Source of the DNA: Aquamicrobium zhengzhouense
GTDB lineage: Bacteria; Pseudomonadota; Alphaproteobacteria; Rhizobiales; Rhizobiaceae
Direction: 5' to 3'
Assembly: GCF_016124105.1 (NCBI RefSeq)
Contig: NZ_JADGMQ010000007.1
Coordinates: 124,001-188,000, forward strand
Length of the DNA: 64,000 nucleotides
Shown here: one piece after another, positions 44,737 to 52,478 of the stretch
How the letters are laid out: each line of letters begins with the position of its first letter
Numbering within the stretch: the stretch's first letter is position 1
The notes under the pieces: generated by a model
What the model was told of the DNA's origin: nothing
What the model saw: only the letters and a program-made list of their open reading frames with translations
Database searches by the model: none
Program-made: the position numbers and the translations under genes

Positions 44737-45024
44737 TCATCGATCAGGCACGCCCCATTGAGCCTTGGCGTCCCCACCGTTCGCTACAGCAAGGAGCATC
44801 AGGCGCAATTGCTGCACGGATGGATGCAGCGACATCATCGAGCGGTCAATGACCTCGATCTGCCGGCGCGCAGCCGCCTCCAGACAGGCTTCGGATTGTG
44901 CCGAGATGAGCCAGTCGGCGAATACTTCCTCGGGCGGCGGCAGGGGGGAAGTAGTCGCCATCTTTGCGCTATCGCGACCTCGTCTTCCCACCGTGCGCAA
45001 ACCATCGCGTGGAGGAACAGTCAT
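44737..45024 (-). CDS. 95-residue ORF coupled to the Rieske oxygenase genes, unknown function
   Basis: It starts MTVPPRDGLRTVGRRG, with the ATG overlapping the gbcB-like stop as ATGA, so it is probably translated with that gene. The first 25 residues are basic and low-complexity. The rest (PPPEEVFADWLISAQSEACLEAAARRQIEVIDR... QQLRLMLLAVAN) is predicted to be two or three amphipathic helices. There is no signal peptide, cysteine motif or membrane segment. It could be a small accessory or regulatory subunit. No family recognised. Confidence 0.65.
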   Translation of the reverse strand: MTVPPRDGLRTVGRRGRDSAKMATTSPLPPPEEVFADWLISAQSEACLEAAARRQIEVIDRSMMSLHPSVQQLRLMLLAVANGGDAKAQWGVPDR

Positions 45025-46127
45025 GCGTCCACCTCGACCGGAGACAAGGGCCGGGAGCAGCAGGCGAGCACGTAGCCAGCTGAGATGTCCTGCTGGCTGA
45101 TGCCGCCATTGTGACGCATATCCACATTCCCGGAACGCTTCAAAACCCTGCACGTACCGCAAATGCCGGACTGGCATGCGGAAGGAATTCTCACACCTGC
45201 ATGACGCGCAGCTTCCAAGATCGTCTGGCCTGGCAGGCAATCCGCATCCTTGCCAGCGCCGAGGAATGTGACCGTAAGTCCGGACGAAGTTCGTTCGACG
45301 CCACTTTCCTCGACTTCCTTTTGTATTGGCTCAGCAAAGGAGGAAGCGCCAAAACTCTCCTGGTGGAAACGCCCCATATCAAATCCTTCCGACCTGACAA
45401 TCGAGCTTACTGCGGCCATGAACGGTTCGGGGCCGCAGCAGAATATCTCCCGGCTCATGAAGTCGGGGGCGAAGAGAGCGAATTTGTGTCGATCGATGCG
45501 GCCCGTAATTCCGCCCCAAGGCGACGCCCTCGATCGTATTTCAGGTAAGAGGCAAAGCGTTAGGTTCGGCATGCGGCAGGCTAGCATTTCGAGCTCCTCG
45601 CGGAAGATAAAGTCTTCCGGCCGCCGTGACGAGTTCACGAAAGTAACGTCTGCGGCGGGATCGCAATCGGACAGCCAGCGCAGCATGGACATCATCGGCG
45701 TGATGCCGGACCCGGCGGATATGAAGAGATATTTCTTTGCCGGATGCCGCATCAGCGTGAAATGACCGTTCGGCCCGTAGGCGCGAATGCGCGAACCGGG
45801 CCGAATGCTCTCGAACATCCAGCGCGTCCCGATCGAGTTCGGCTGCGCCTTGACAGTGATCGAGATGGAGTAGGGACGCGACGGCGATGACGAGACCGTA
45901 TATGTCCGGTGCAAATCGCCGTCCTTTGCGCGCAATTCGACGGTTATGAACTGGCCGGGCAGGTAGCGGAACCACCCGCCGTTCTCGACCACAAAGGTGA
46001 AGGTCTTCACATGCGGTGCCTCATCGACAACGCTGGTGCAGACCAGCATCTGGCGGGTGGCGTTCCACGGTTTGATCTCGTCTAATGGAAGCGGGACTGG
46101 CACCGTACCTGTCATCATCAGCGACAT
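45021..46127 (-). CDS. Rieske oxygenase reductase component, GbcB-like
   Basis: 368-residue three-domain reductase. An FAD domain (HRTYTVSSSP, the RxYS-type motif) leads into an NAD-binding domain (FISAGSGITPMMSMLRWL, IFCCGPEPFMAAV). A C-terminal plant-type [2Fe-2S] ferredoxin domain has ACQSGICGTC and a fourth Cys in YVLACCSRP. It passes electrons from NADH to the Rieske oxygenase encoded 14 bases upstream. The arrangement matches GbcB of glycine betaine demethylation. Confidence 0.9.
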   Translation of the reverse strand: MSLMMTGTVPVPLPLDEIKPWNATRQMLVCTSVVDEAPHVKTFTFVVENGGWFRYLPGQFITVELRAKDGDLHRTYTVSSSPSRPYSISITVKAQPNSIGTRWMFESIRPGSRIRAYGPNGHFTLMRHPAKKYLFISAGSGITPMMSMLRWLSDCDPAADVTFVNSSRRPEDFIFREELEMLACRMPNLTLCLLPEIRSRASPWGGITGRIDRHKFALFAPDFMSREIFCCGPEPFMAAVSSIVRSEGFDMGRFHQESFGASSFAEPIQKEVEESGVERTSSGLTVTFLGAGKDADCLPGQTILEAARHAGVRIPSACQSGICGTCRVLKRSGNVDMRHNGGISQQDISAGYVLACCSRPLSPVEVDA

Positions 46128-46141
46128 GGCATTCGCTCCGT

Positions 46142-47389
46142 TCAGGCGACAGATCGCAGGGCCGGCCGGCCGCGGTCAGACAAGCGTTTTTCCATGAAAC
46201 CAGCGTACCAGTCGATGAACTGCATCACGCCCCCTTCATGTATCGGCGAATAAGGGCCTGGTTCGTAGGCCGGCGACTGGATGCCTCTCGCATTGTCCTC
46301 AACGATCCTGCGATCCTGATCGTTGGTCTCGGTCCAAACATGAATCAGTTCTTCGAGACGATAGTCGATGCCCTCCACCGCATCCTTGTGCACCAGCCAT
46401 TTTGTGGTGACGGCGGTCTCTGTAGCGCTGAGCGGCAGGACGCGGAACGTAACGGCGTGATCCGACAGAACATGGTTCCATGTCGTCGGATAGTGATAAA
46501 GCAACAGCGAGCCGATGCGGTCCATGTTGACGTTGTCCGATAGCCGTATCTGCACGGCCTTGCGGCCCGAGATCGTGTAGCTGATCGCATCCCGCAGGAG
46601 TGGCACACGCGTAGCCCGATACTGCCCGTTCTCGTCCATCGTGAATGCACTCGGCAGGCCCGCGGCCTCGCATTTTTGCCAATGCGCTGCGATTTCAGGA
46701 TCGTCCTGCGCGCCGGATACGCCCGTGACGTTCGGCGCTTCGGGGAAGGTCTTGCAGAGCTCTGGATGGTTCCCCGCGCAGTGATAGCACTCGCGGTTGT
46801 TCTCCCAGACCAGTTTCCAGTTGCCCTTCTCGATGATCGTGGATTCGTAGGCGACCTTGGCATCGCGAAGACGGTGCGGCAGGAAGAACGGCTCCATTAT
46901 TGCGCGGAATGGCGCGAAGTCCATCGGCTCTTCGGCCAGCGAAATGAAGATGTAACCACCAGCCGTCTCGCAAGCGACTGACTTCAGACCGAAAGCTGAC
47001 GTATCGAACCCCTCGCCCATCTGACGAGCGAATAGGAGCGAACCGTCCAGATCATAGGTCCACTGGTGGTAGGGGCAAACCAGTTTTGCGGCGGACCCCC
47101 TGTGCTCCAGGCATACCCGGCTGCCGCGATGGCGGCAGGAATTATGCATTGCGCGTATTGCACCGTCTTCTCCGCGCACAATGATGACCGAGTAGGCCCC
47201 GACCTGAACCGTGAAATAGTTTCCGGCGCTGGGAATTTCGCAGTCGTGACCCGCGAACAGCCAGTCCTTGTACCAGATTTGCTCCAGGTCCTGCTGATGG
47301 TACGCAGGGTCGATATAAAATGGCTGATCCAGGCTGTAGCCAGGCTTCCGGTTCCGGAGCCGCGATACCATTTCTTCGTGTATGTCCAT
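46142..47389 (-). CDS. Rieske-type oxygenase alpha subunit, GbcA-like (betaine demethylase family)
   Basis: 415 residues. The Rieske [2Fe-2S] site is Cys85-x-His87 and Cys105-x2-His108 (CRHRG...CPYHQW). The mononuclear iron region is ENNRECYHCAGNHPELC, with two likely histidine ligands, and an Asp is expected in the C-terminal part. This pattern is characteristic of GbcA/stachydrine demethylases, which remove one N-methyl group from a betaine and release formaldehyde. The ATG at 47389 has AGGAC upstream within a hairpin. A cobalamin riboswitch precedes it. The exact substrate is not provable from sequence; glycine betaine is the leading candidate. Confidence 0.88.
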   Translation of the reverse strand: MDIHEEMVSRLRNRKPGYSLDQPFYIDPAYHQQDLEQIWYKDWLFAGHDCEIPSAGNYFTVQVGAYSVIIVRGEDGAIRAMHNSCRHRGSRVCLEHRGSAAKLVCPYHQWTYDLDGSLLFARQMGEGFDTSAFGLKSVACETAGGYIFISLAEEPMDFAPFRAIMEPFFLPHRLRDAKVAYESTIIEKGNWKLVWENNRECYHCAGNHPELCKTFPEAPNVTGVSGAQDDPEIAAHWQKCEAAGLPSAFTMDENGQYRATRVPLLRDAISYTISGRKAVQIRLSDNVNMDRIGSLLLYHYPTTWNHVLSDHAVTFRVLPLSATETAVTTKWLVHKDAVEGIDYRLEELIHVWTETNDQDRRIVEDNARGIQSPAYEPGPYSPIHEGGVMQFIDWYAGFMEKRLSDRGRPALRSVA

Positions 47390-47393
47390 GTCC

Positions 47394-47415
47394 GTCCTCG
47401 CATTCCAACAAGGAC
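47394..47415 (-). promoter_or_regulatory. Hairpin covering the gbcA-like ribosome binding site
   Basis: On the minus strand GTCCT (47415-47411) can pair with AGGAC (47398-47394), which is the probable Shine-Dalgarno sequence 4 bases before the ATG. It could serve as the translational off-state of the upstream riboswitch. Confidence 0.35.
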
Positions 47416-47516
47416 TGAACTGGTGGCTGGGGTGGAGGAGTTGGACCGGCACGCGTCAACAGACGCCGCCCGAGCGCTCTGCCACTTGACCGCCCACCGC
47501 GATCAGTCGTTTCAGA

Positions 47517-47706
47517 TGTCCGAGGCTGGTTTCCGGGCTCCGAAGCTGGCCTTGTTGGCCTCCCCAACACCTTCCCAGGCTTGCGCCAAGTGGTGTCACG
47601 TCAGGTCTCTCGCTTCGCTACCGTTGCGGGGGCAGCGCCGGCTTTCCTCTGTCGAGGGCACCGGCTTCCCAATTCTCCTCCCGACTGTTCGGCGGAAGGC
47701 ACCTTG
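47517..47706 (-). promoter_or_regulatory. Cobalamin (B12) riboswitch upstream of the gbcA-like operon
   Basis: Minus-strand reading gives AAGGTGCC as the 5' arm, GGGAAGCCGGTGC (47670-47658), GCGCTGCCCCCGCAACGGTA (47638-47619), ACCACTTGGC, GGGAAGG, and the B12 box AGCCCGGAAACCAGCC (47539-47524). All conserved cobalamin aptamer blocks are in order and facing the Rieske gene, about 125 bases upstream of its ATG. This makes the oxygenase operon B12-responsive, opposite in direction to the mesX riboswitch. Confidence 0.9.
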
Positions 47707-47747
47707 AACATGCTCATCAGATCACACGTTCAATCGCTTGGTGAGCG

Positions 47748-47780
47748 AGAAAGCGACATGCCACGCTCAAGAAAGCGACA
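47748..47780. promoter_or_regulatory. Direct repeats between the divergent gbcA-like and fbp-type operons
   Basis: AGAAAGCGACA occurs at 47748-47758 and 47770-47780, a spacing of 22 bases (two helical turns). It lies in the promoter region shared by the minus-strand riboswitch transcript and the plus-strand ABC operon. A regulator binding site is possible. Confidence 0.3.
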
Positions 47781-47920
47781 GATACAACGTCTCTGCCAGA
47801 ACGCTGATCGCCCCTAATTGGCATCGTCGCTCCCGCGCCCCCACCACTGTCAGCAGCTTGTCACCGGGCCGTCATGTAGGCGCGATAGATCGCGGCGATA
47901 TCGAAGACACCTGGATACAA

Positions 47921-49003
47921 ATGTCTGGCACCGTCACACAAACGACAACCGTCGCGACCCGTGGGCTGCATCTTTCTTTCGGGAAGACGCCGATCCTGCG
48001 TGGGATAGACATTTCACTCAGCGCCGGGGAAACGCTGGCGCTGCTTGGGCCGTCAGGGTGCGGGAAGACGACGCTCCTGCGCCTGATCGCGGGCCTCCTG
48101 TCACCCACTTCGGGCGAGGTCTGGAGCGACGGGCGCATGGTTGCAGGACCGGGCGTTTTCGTTCCACCGGAAAAGCGCGGTCTTGGCATGGTCTTCCAGG
48201 ATTATGCGCTGTGGCCGCATATGACGGTTGCGGAGAACGTTGCTTTTCCGTTGGAACTCGCCGGCGTTTCAAAGCCGGATCGGGCCCGACGGACCAGGGA
48301 AGCTCTTGACCGGGTGGGGCTTGCCGGGTTGGCGGATCGCAGTCCCGACGCGCTATCGGGCGGCCAGCAGCAACGCGTTGCCATAGCCCGCGCCATTGTC
48401 GGAGAGCCGAAGATTGTTCTTTTCGACGAGCCTCTCTCGAACCTCGACCGCGAATTGCGGGAAACCATGGTCGATGAACTCGGCTCATTGATCCGCGGAC
48501 TGGGTCTCACAGCAGTCTACGTCACTCATGACCAGTCAGAGGCTCTGACATTGGCCGACCATGTGGCGGTCATGGATAGCGGCATGGTCGCGCAGCTCGC
48601 CGCACCCCACACGCTGGTTGAACAGCCCGCAACTGCCAAGGTCGCGGAGTTCCTGCGCCTTGGCTCGGTCCTGCCTTTGACCCGTCAGGGTGAAGATTGG
48701 CTTCTGGGCGGCGTTTCCCTTGGTCCAATCAAGGGGCCGGAATCTGATGCGGCGGAATTGCTTTTGACGCCACGCGCAATGCGCATCGTCGATGCAGGCG
48801 ATGCACCGCTTACCGGGGAAGTGTCTGCGGTCCACTATCGAGACGCTGCCTATGCCGTAGCCGTCCGGCTCAACAACAAGGACGGACATTCCGTTCAGCT
48901 TTCAAGCAAAATCCGACCGCGCATTGGGGAGCGCCTCGGGTTGGAGATCATTTCCGATCGCCTCCACTGGTTCCCTGCACGGGCTCAGGCCCTGACTTCT
49001 TGA
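47921..49003 (+). CDS. Fbp-type ABC transporter ATPase
   Basis: 360-residue ATPase with Walker A GPSGCGKTT (residues 43-51), Q-loop FQDYALWPHMTVAENV, signature LSGGQQQRVAIARAI, Walker [13 protein letters not shown] and a C-terminal TOBE-like region. FbpC/PotA-type proteins of this length serve iron(III), thiamine, or 2-aminoethylphosphonate importers. The ATG at 47921 is chosen because conservation begins only at residue 11; an in-frame start at 47738 would add 61 unrelated residues. It overlaps a TTG alternative start of the next gene. Confidence 0.88.
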   Translation: MSGTVTQTTTVATRGLHLSFGKTPILRGIDISLSAGETLALLGPSGCGKTTLLRLIAGLLSPTSGEVWSDGRMVAGPGVFVPPEKRGLGMVFQDYALWPHMTVAENVAFPLELAGVSKPDRARRTREALDRVGLAGLADRSPDALSGGQQQRVAIARAIVGEPKIVLFDEPLSNLDRELRETMVDELGSLIRGLGLTAVYVTHDQSEALTLADHVAVMDSGMVAQLAAPHTLVEQPATAKVAEFLRLGSVLPLTRQGEDWLLGGVSLGPIKGPESDAAELLLTPRAMRIVDAGDAPLTGEVSAVHYRDAAYAVAVRLNNKDGHSVQLSSKIRPRIGERLGLEIISDRLHWFPARAQALTS

Positions 49004-49011
49004 GGTATAAT

Positions 49012-49965
49012 ATGTTGAAGTCCGTCTTCCGGGTTGCTTTCTGTGCCGCAGCTCTTGTTTCTGCAAGCGCTGCCAGCGCCGAAGTCACTGTCTACACCGC
49101 TGGCCCGGCGGCTTTGATCGAGAAGCTTGCCGCGGGCTTCACGGCTGAAACCGGCATCAAGGTCAATTTCTTCCAGGCCACGACCGGCAAAGTCATGGCG
49201 CGTATCGAGGCCGAAGCTGCGAACCCGGTCGTTGACGTCCTGATCTCCGCTTCATGGGACACAGCCACCGATTTTGCCAAGCGTGACTGGCTTCTTCCTT
49301 ACGCCAGCCCGAACGCGGATAAGGTGCCGGACTTCCTCAAGACCGACACGGCTGTTGCGCAGGGCGTGTCGGCTCTCGCAATCGCGTGGAACCCGTCCTC
49401 GGGCACCCCGAAACCGTCAGAATGGTCCGATCTTGCAAAGCCGGAATACAAGGATCTGGTAAACCTGCCTGATCCGGCGCAGTCCGGGGCGACCTTTGAG
49501 CTGGTCGCGGCGCTTTCAGCCTCACAAGGCTGGGCCCTGTTTGACAGCCTCTCCGCCAACGGCGCGATCGTCGCCGGCGCCAATGCTGAGGCCCTGAACC
49601 CGGTCCTGCAGGGTGCAAAAGCAGCCGTTTTCGGCGCGGTCGACTACATCTCATTTAACGGCAAGGCCAAGGGAGAGAACATTGAGGTCATCTTCCCCGC
49701 ATCAGGCACTGTCATCGCGCCGCGACCGGTCATGATCCTCAACTGGTCCAAGAAGCAGGACGAGGCGAAGAAGTTCGTTGACTACGTGCTGTCAGACGAC
49801 GGGCAGGCTATCGTGGCATCACAGAACTTGATGCCGGCTCGCGCCGACATCAAGGCAGAGCGTCCGCTGATTGCTGACCTCAAGATCCTACCCGTCGATG
49901 CGGAAGCCGTTTATGGCAAGCGCGCCGAGACCCTGGCGGACTTCGCGAAGATTTTCGCAAAGTAA
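49012..49965 (+). CDS. Fbp-type periplasmic binding protein (family 1)
   Basis: 317 residues with a signal peptide (KSVFRVAFCAAALVSASAASA). The mature part begins EVTVYTAGPAALIEKLAAGFTAETGIKVNFFQ, the AfuA/FbpA/PhnS-like pattern. The tyrosine pair that binds iron in FbpA is not evident (the conserved YY region is absent), which favours an organic or phosphonate ligand over iron. The ATG at 49012 has GAGG upstream. Substrate remains open. Confidence 0.86.
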   Translation: MLKSVFRVAFCAAALVSASAASAEVTVYTAGPAALIEKLAAGFTAETGIKVNFFQATTGKVMARIEAEAANPVVDVLISASWDTATDFAKRDWLLPYASPNADKVPDFLKTDTAVAQGVSALAIAWNPSSGTPKPSEWSDLAKPEYKDLVNLPDPAQSGATFELVAALSASQGWALFDSLSANGAIVAGANAEALNPVLQGAKAAVFGAVDYISFNGKAKGENIEVIFPASGTVIAPRPVMILNWSKKQDEAKKFVDYVLSDDGQAIVASQNLMPARADIKAERPLIADLKILPVDAEAVYGKRAETLADFAKIFAK

Positions 49966-49979
49966 AGGAAGGTCTGGAC

Positions 49980-51659
49980 GTGGCACGCCTGCGCGGGGGG
50001 CTGAACCCCGTAACAATCGTGGCGATGACGGGGCTTGTCTTCGTCGTCGTCATACCCTTTGTATTCATTGTAGCGCAGGCGATTTTTCCGCATCTTGGGC
50101 GCGGCTCTCTGGCCGCGCCATTCTCCGCAATGGTCGGGGCTCTGTCAGACCCGAGGCTGATCGGAATGACCATGAACACGCTCCTGTTGGGAGCGCTCGT
50201 CGTGGGCCTTTCGGCCTTGATCGCCGTCCCGCTGGCAGTCCTTCGCGGCTTGTTCAGGGTGCCACTGGCGGTGCTCTGGGACGTGCTTTTTCTCATCCCT
50301 TTCATGATCCCGCCTTACATCGCGACACTAGGGTGGATCATGACCCTGCAGCCGCGTGGCTATCTCACTCAGCTTTTTGGCGTTGATCTCGCGACCTTCC
50401 TGTTCTCGGTCCCGGGGATCGCCTTCGTCATGTCCCTCAACACGTTTCCCGTCGTCTATTTTGCGGTATCACGGACAATCGAGACGGTGGGCTCGCGCTA
50501 CGCCGATGTCGGGCGCGTGTTTGGAGCGAGCCCTGCGAAGGCGTTCTGGCGCATAACGCTTCCTCTGGCGACGCCAGGTCTTGTCGCCAGCCTCCTCCTT
50601 GTCTTTGCCATGGCTATCGAAGAGTACGGCACACCTGCAGCGCTGGGAACGCGAGCCGGCTTTGAGGTTCTCGTCACGGCAATCGACTTGCGCGTCTCTG
50701 ACTGGCCGATCGACCTTCCCGGGGCGGCGATCCTGTCGCTGGTTCTCGTTATCCTCTCATTCGCAGCTTTCCTGCTGCAACGATGGATTCTGACCCGCAG
50801 ATCGTACCAGACGACGACTGGCAAGCCACAGGCAGGCGCAAGGCGCGAACTTGGCCGCTGGCGCTATCCCGTCATTGCGCTCTTTGCCCTGGTTGCATTC
50901 GTTGCAGCAGCTATTCCCATCCTCGCCATTCTCGCAACCGCCTTGTCCCGAACGATTTCGGGTGGTCTGTCGCTCGCGAATCTGGGTCTCGACAATTTCG
51001 CTGCGATCCTCGGTGATACATCGGGCGCTCTGCGCGCTCTGGGCACAAGCTTGGGGCTTGGCATTGCAGCCGCCATCACGACGGGGTTCCTCGGTGCGCT
51101 GTCGGCCTACACAATCGTGAAGACCAAGGTGCGGGGGCGCGGATTGCTGGATGTTCTGACGATCCTGCCGAATGCATTGCCGGGCATCGTCGTCGCGGTC
51201 GGTCTGATCCTTGCCTGGAATCAGCCCTGGCTTCCGATCACCCCCTACAACACGACCCTCATCCTGCTTCTTGCCTATTGCTGTATCCTGTTGCCGCAGC
51301 CTGTCCGTTATGCAACCGCAGCCTTCCACCAGATTGGTGATAATCTTGAGGCGGCAGCCCGCGTCGCTGGTGCAAGCCCGCTGATCGTTTTCCGACGGAT
51401 CATGCTACCGCTGATCATGCCTGGAATGATCGCCTCGATGCTGCTTGTTTTCGCCGTTGCAACACGCGAACTCGTTGCCTCGATCGTAATTGCGCCAGTC
51501 GGCGTCTCAACGATCTCAACCTATATCTGGCGACAGTTCGAACAAGGATCCGTGGGGCAGGGAATGGCGATGGCATTCCTCACGATCCTCATTTCGACCG
51601 CGTTCCCTCTGATGGTGTTGCAGCTCATGCGCCGTCGCAAAGGCTCGCCGATGCTCTGA
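49980..51659 (+). CDS. Fbp-type ABC transporter permease with two fused modules
   Basis: 559-residue inner-membrane protein with about twelve helices in two halves, each carrying an EAA loop (SRYADVGRVFGASPAKAFWRITLPL and DNLEAAARVAGASPLIVFRRIMLPL). This is the FbpB/ThiP single-chain permease layout. It starts with GTG at 49980 preceded by AAGGAAGG, 14 bases after the binding-protein gene. It ends the operon. Confidence 0.9.
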   Translation: MARLRGGLNPVTIVAMTGLVFVVVIPFVFIVAQAIFPHLGRGSLAAPFSAMVGALSDPRLIGMTMNTLLLGALVVGLSALIAVPLAVLRGLFRVPLAVLWDVLFLIPFMIPPYIATLGWIMTLQPRGYLTQLFGVDLATFLFSVPGIAFVMSLNTFPVVYFAVSRTIETVGSRYADVGRVFGASPAKAFWRITLPLATPGLVASLLLVFAMAIEEYGTPAALGTRAGFEVLVTAIDLRVSDWPIDLPGAAILSLVLVILSFAAFLLQRWILTRRSYQTTTGKPQAGARRELGRWRYPVIALFALVAFVAAAIPILAILATALSRTISGGLSLANLGLDNFAAILGDTSGALRALGTSLGLGIAAAITTGFLGALSAYTIVKTKVRGRGLLDVLTILPNALPGIVVAVGLILAWNQPWLPITPYNTTLILLLAYCCILLPQPVRYATAAFHQIGDNLEAAARVAGASPLIVFRRIMLPLIMPGMIASMLLVFAVATRELVASIVIAPVGVSTISTYIWRQFEQGSVGQGMAMAFLTILISTAFPLMVLQLMRRRKGSPML

Positions 51660-52027
51660 GGCTGGTGGGCGCGCCCGCATTCACCGCCCACTCGAGAACC
51701 AAAGGCAGCCCGGCCGATGGCGCAGCCTGTCACGCAACGCAGGGCGGTCCTTCTTTCAAAAGCATCCGCCAATTTGCGGGGCCGGCATTTGGTGAAGCGG
51801 TTGTCCGACGGGTGTATGCTGCCTCTCGCCCAGCTGAGCTTCGGCGGCACCACCCAGCTGGCAAACTGATATGTGACCAGGTGGCGACATTACCATCTTT
51901 TGGAACATCGATTTTTTATATTGATAATTTAACGCCGACGAACTAGACGGTGGCGTGTGGGGTGGAGTGCAGTTCAGACCGAGGTTCTGACGACTCCCAT
52001 GGCTTGGCTAACCGTGTTGAGGAGAGA
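51660..52027. other. 368-base intergenic stretch
   Basis: No convincing gene. It becomes AT-rich at 51898-51932 (TTTTGGAACATCGATTTTTT region), which is a likely promoter area for the tctB operon. No strong dyad or terminator was found. Confidence 0.45.
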
Positions 52028-52476
52028 ATGGTGCTCAACATTCGCATGTCACAGGACATGCTGGCTGGCGTCATCTTCATGGCGATCGGTGCAGCGGCAT
52101 ATTGGTTCGGGTCCGATCTCGACACCGGAAACGCGGCGGATATGGGCGCAGGCTATGTCCCGCACGCTCTGGCCGGGATCATCTTTGGCATGGGCGCTTT
52201 CATGAGTCTGCGGTCCATTTGGCTCTCCAGCCCCGCTGTCGGGTCTGTGAATTTGCGGCCCATCGTCTTCGTCCTCGCATCCTGCGCGGCCTTCGCTCTC
52301 CTGTTGATGAAGTCGGATTCGTGCTCGCCAGCGCGATATCGGTTCTCATCTCGCTGTTTGGAATGCGGGGTGCCAGCCTTGTCTACGTGATCGGCATGGT
52401 CGTGATCCTGCCAATCGCTCTTGCCCTCGTCTTCATCGTCGGCCTCGGCCTTCCATTTGACCTGTGGTGGTTCTGA
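52028..52476 (+). pseudogene. tctB: tctB-like small subunit of a tripartite tricarboxylate transporter, frameshifted as read
   Basis: The ATG at 52028 has GAGGAGAGA upstream. The first ~95 codons encode a TctB-type N-terminus (MLAGVIFMAIGAAAYWFGSDL, then PIVFVLASCAAFALLLM). Near 52312-52316 the reading must move back one base to continue with GFVLASAISVLISLFGMRG and the last membrane helix ending LPFDLWWF, with TGA at 52474. A one-base deletion explains this. No slippery heptamer is present, so programmed frameshifting is unlikely. It may be a real mutation or a sequencing error. tctA begins 2 bases after the stop. Confidence 0.85.
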
Positions 52477-52478
52477 GC

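Noticed and set aside
52300-52330. Programmed -1 frameshift in tctB
   Set aside because: No slippery heptamer or downstream stimulator is visible; a simple deletion or read error is more likely.
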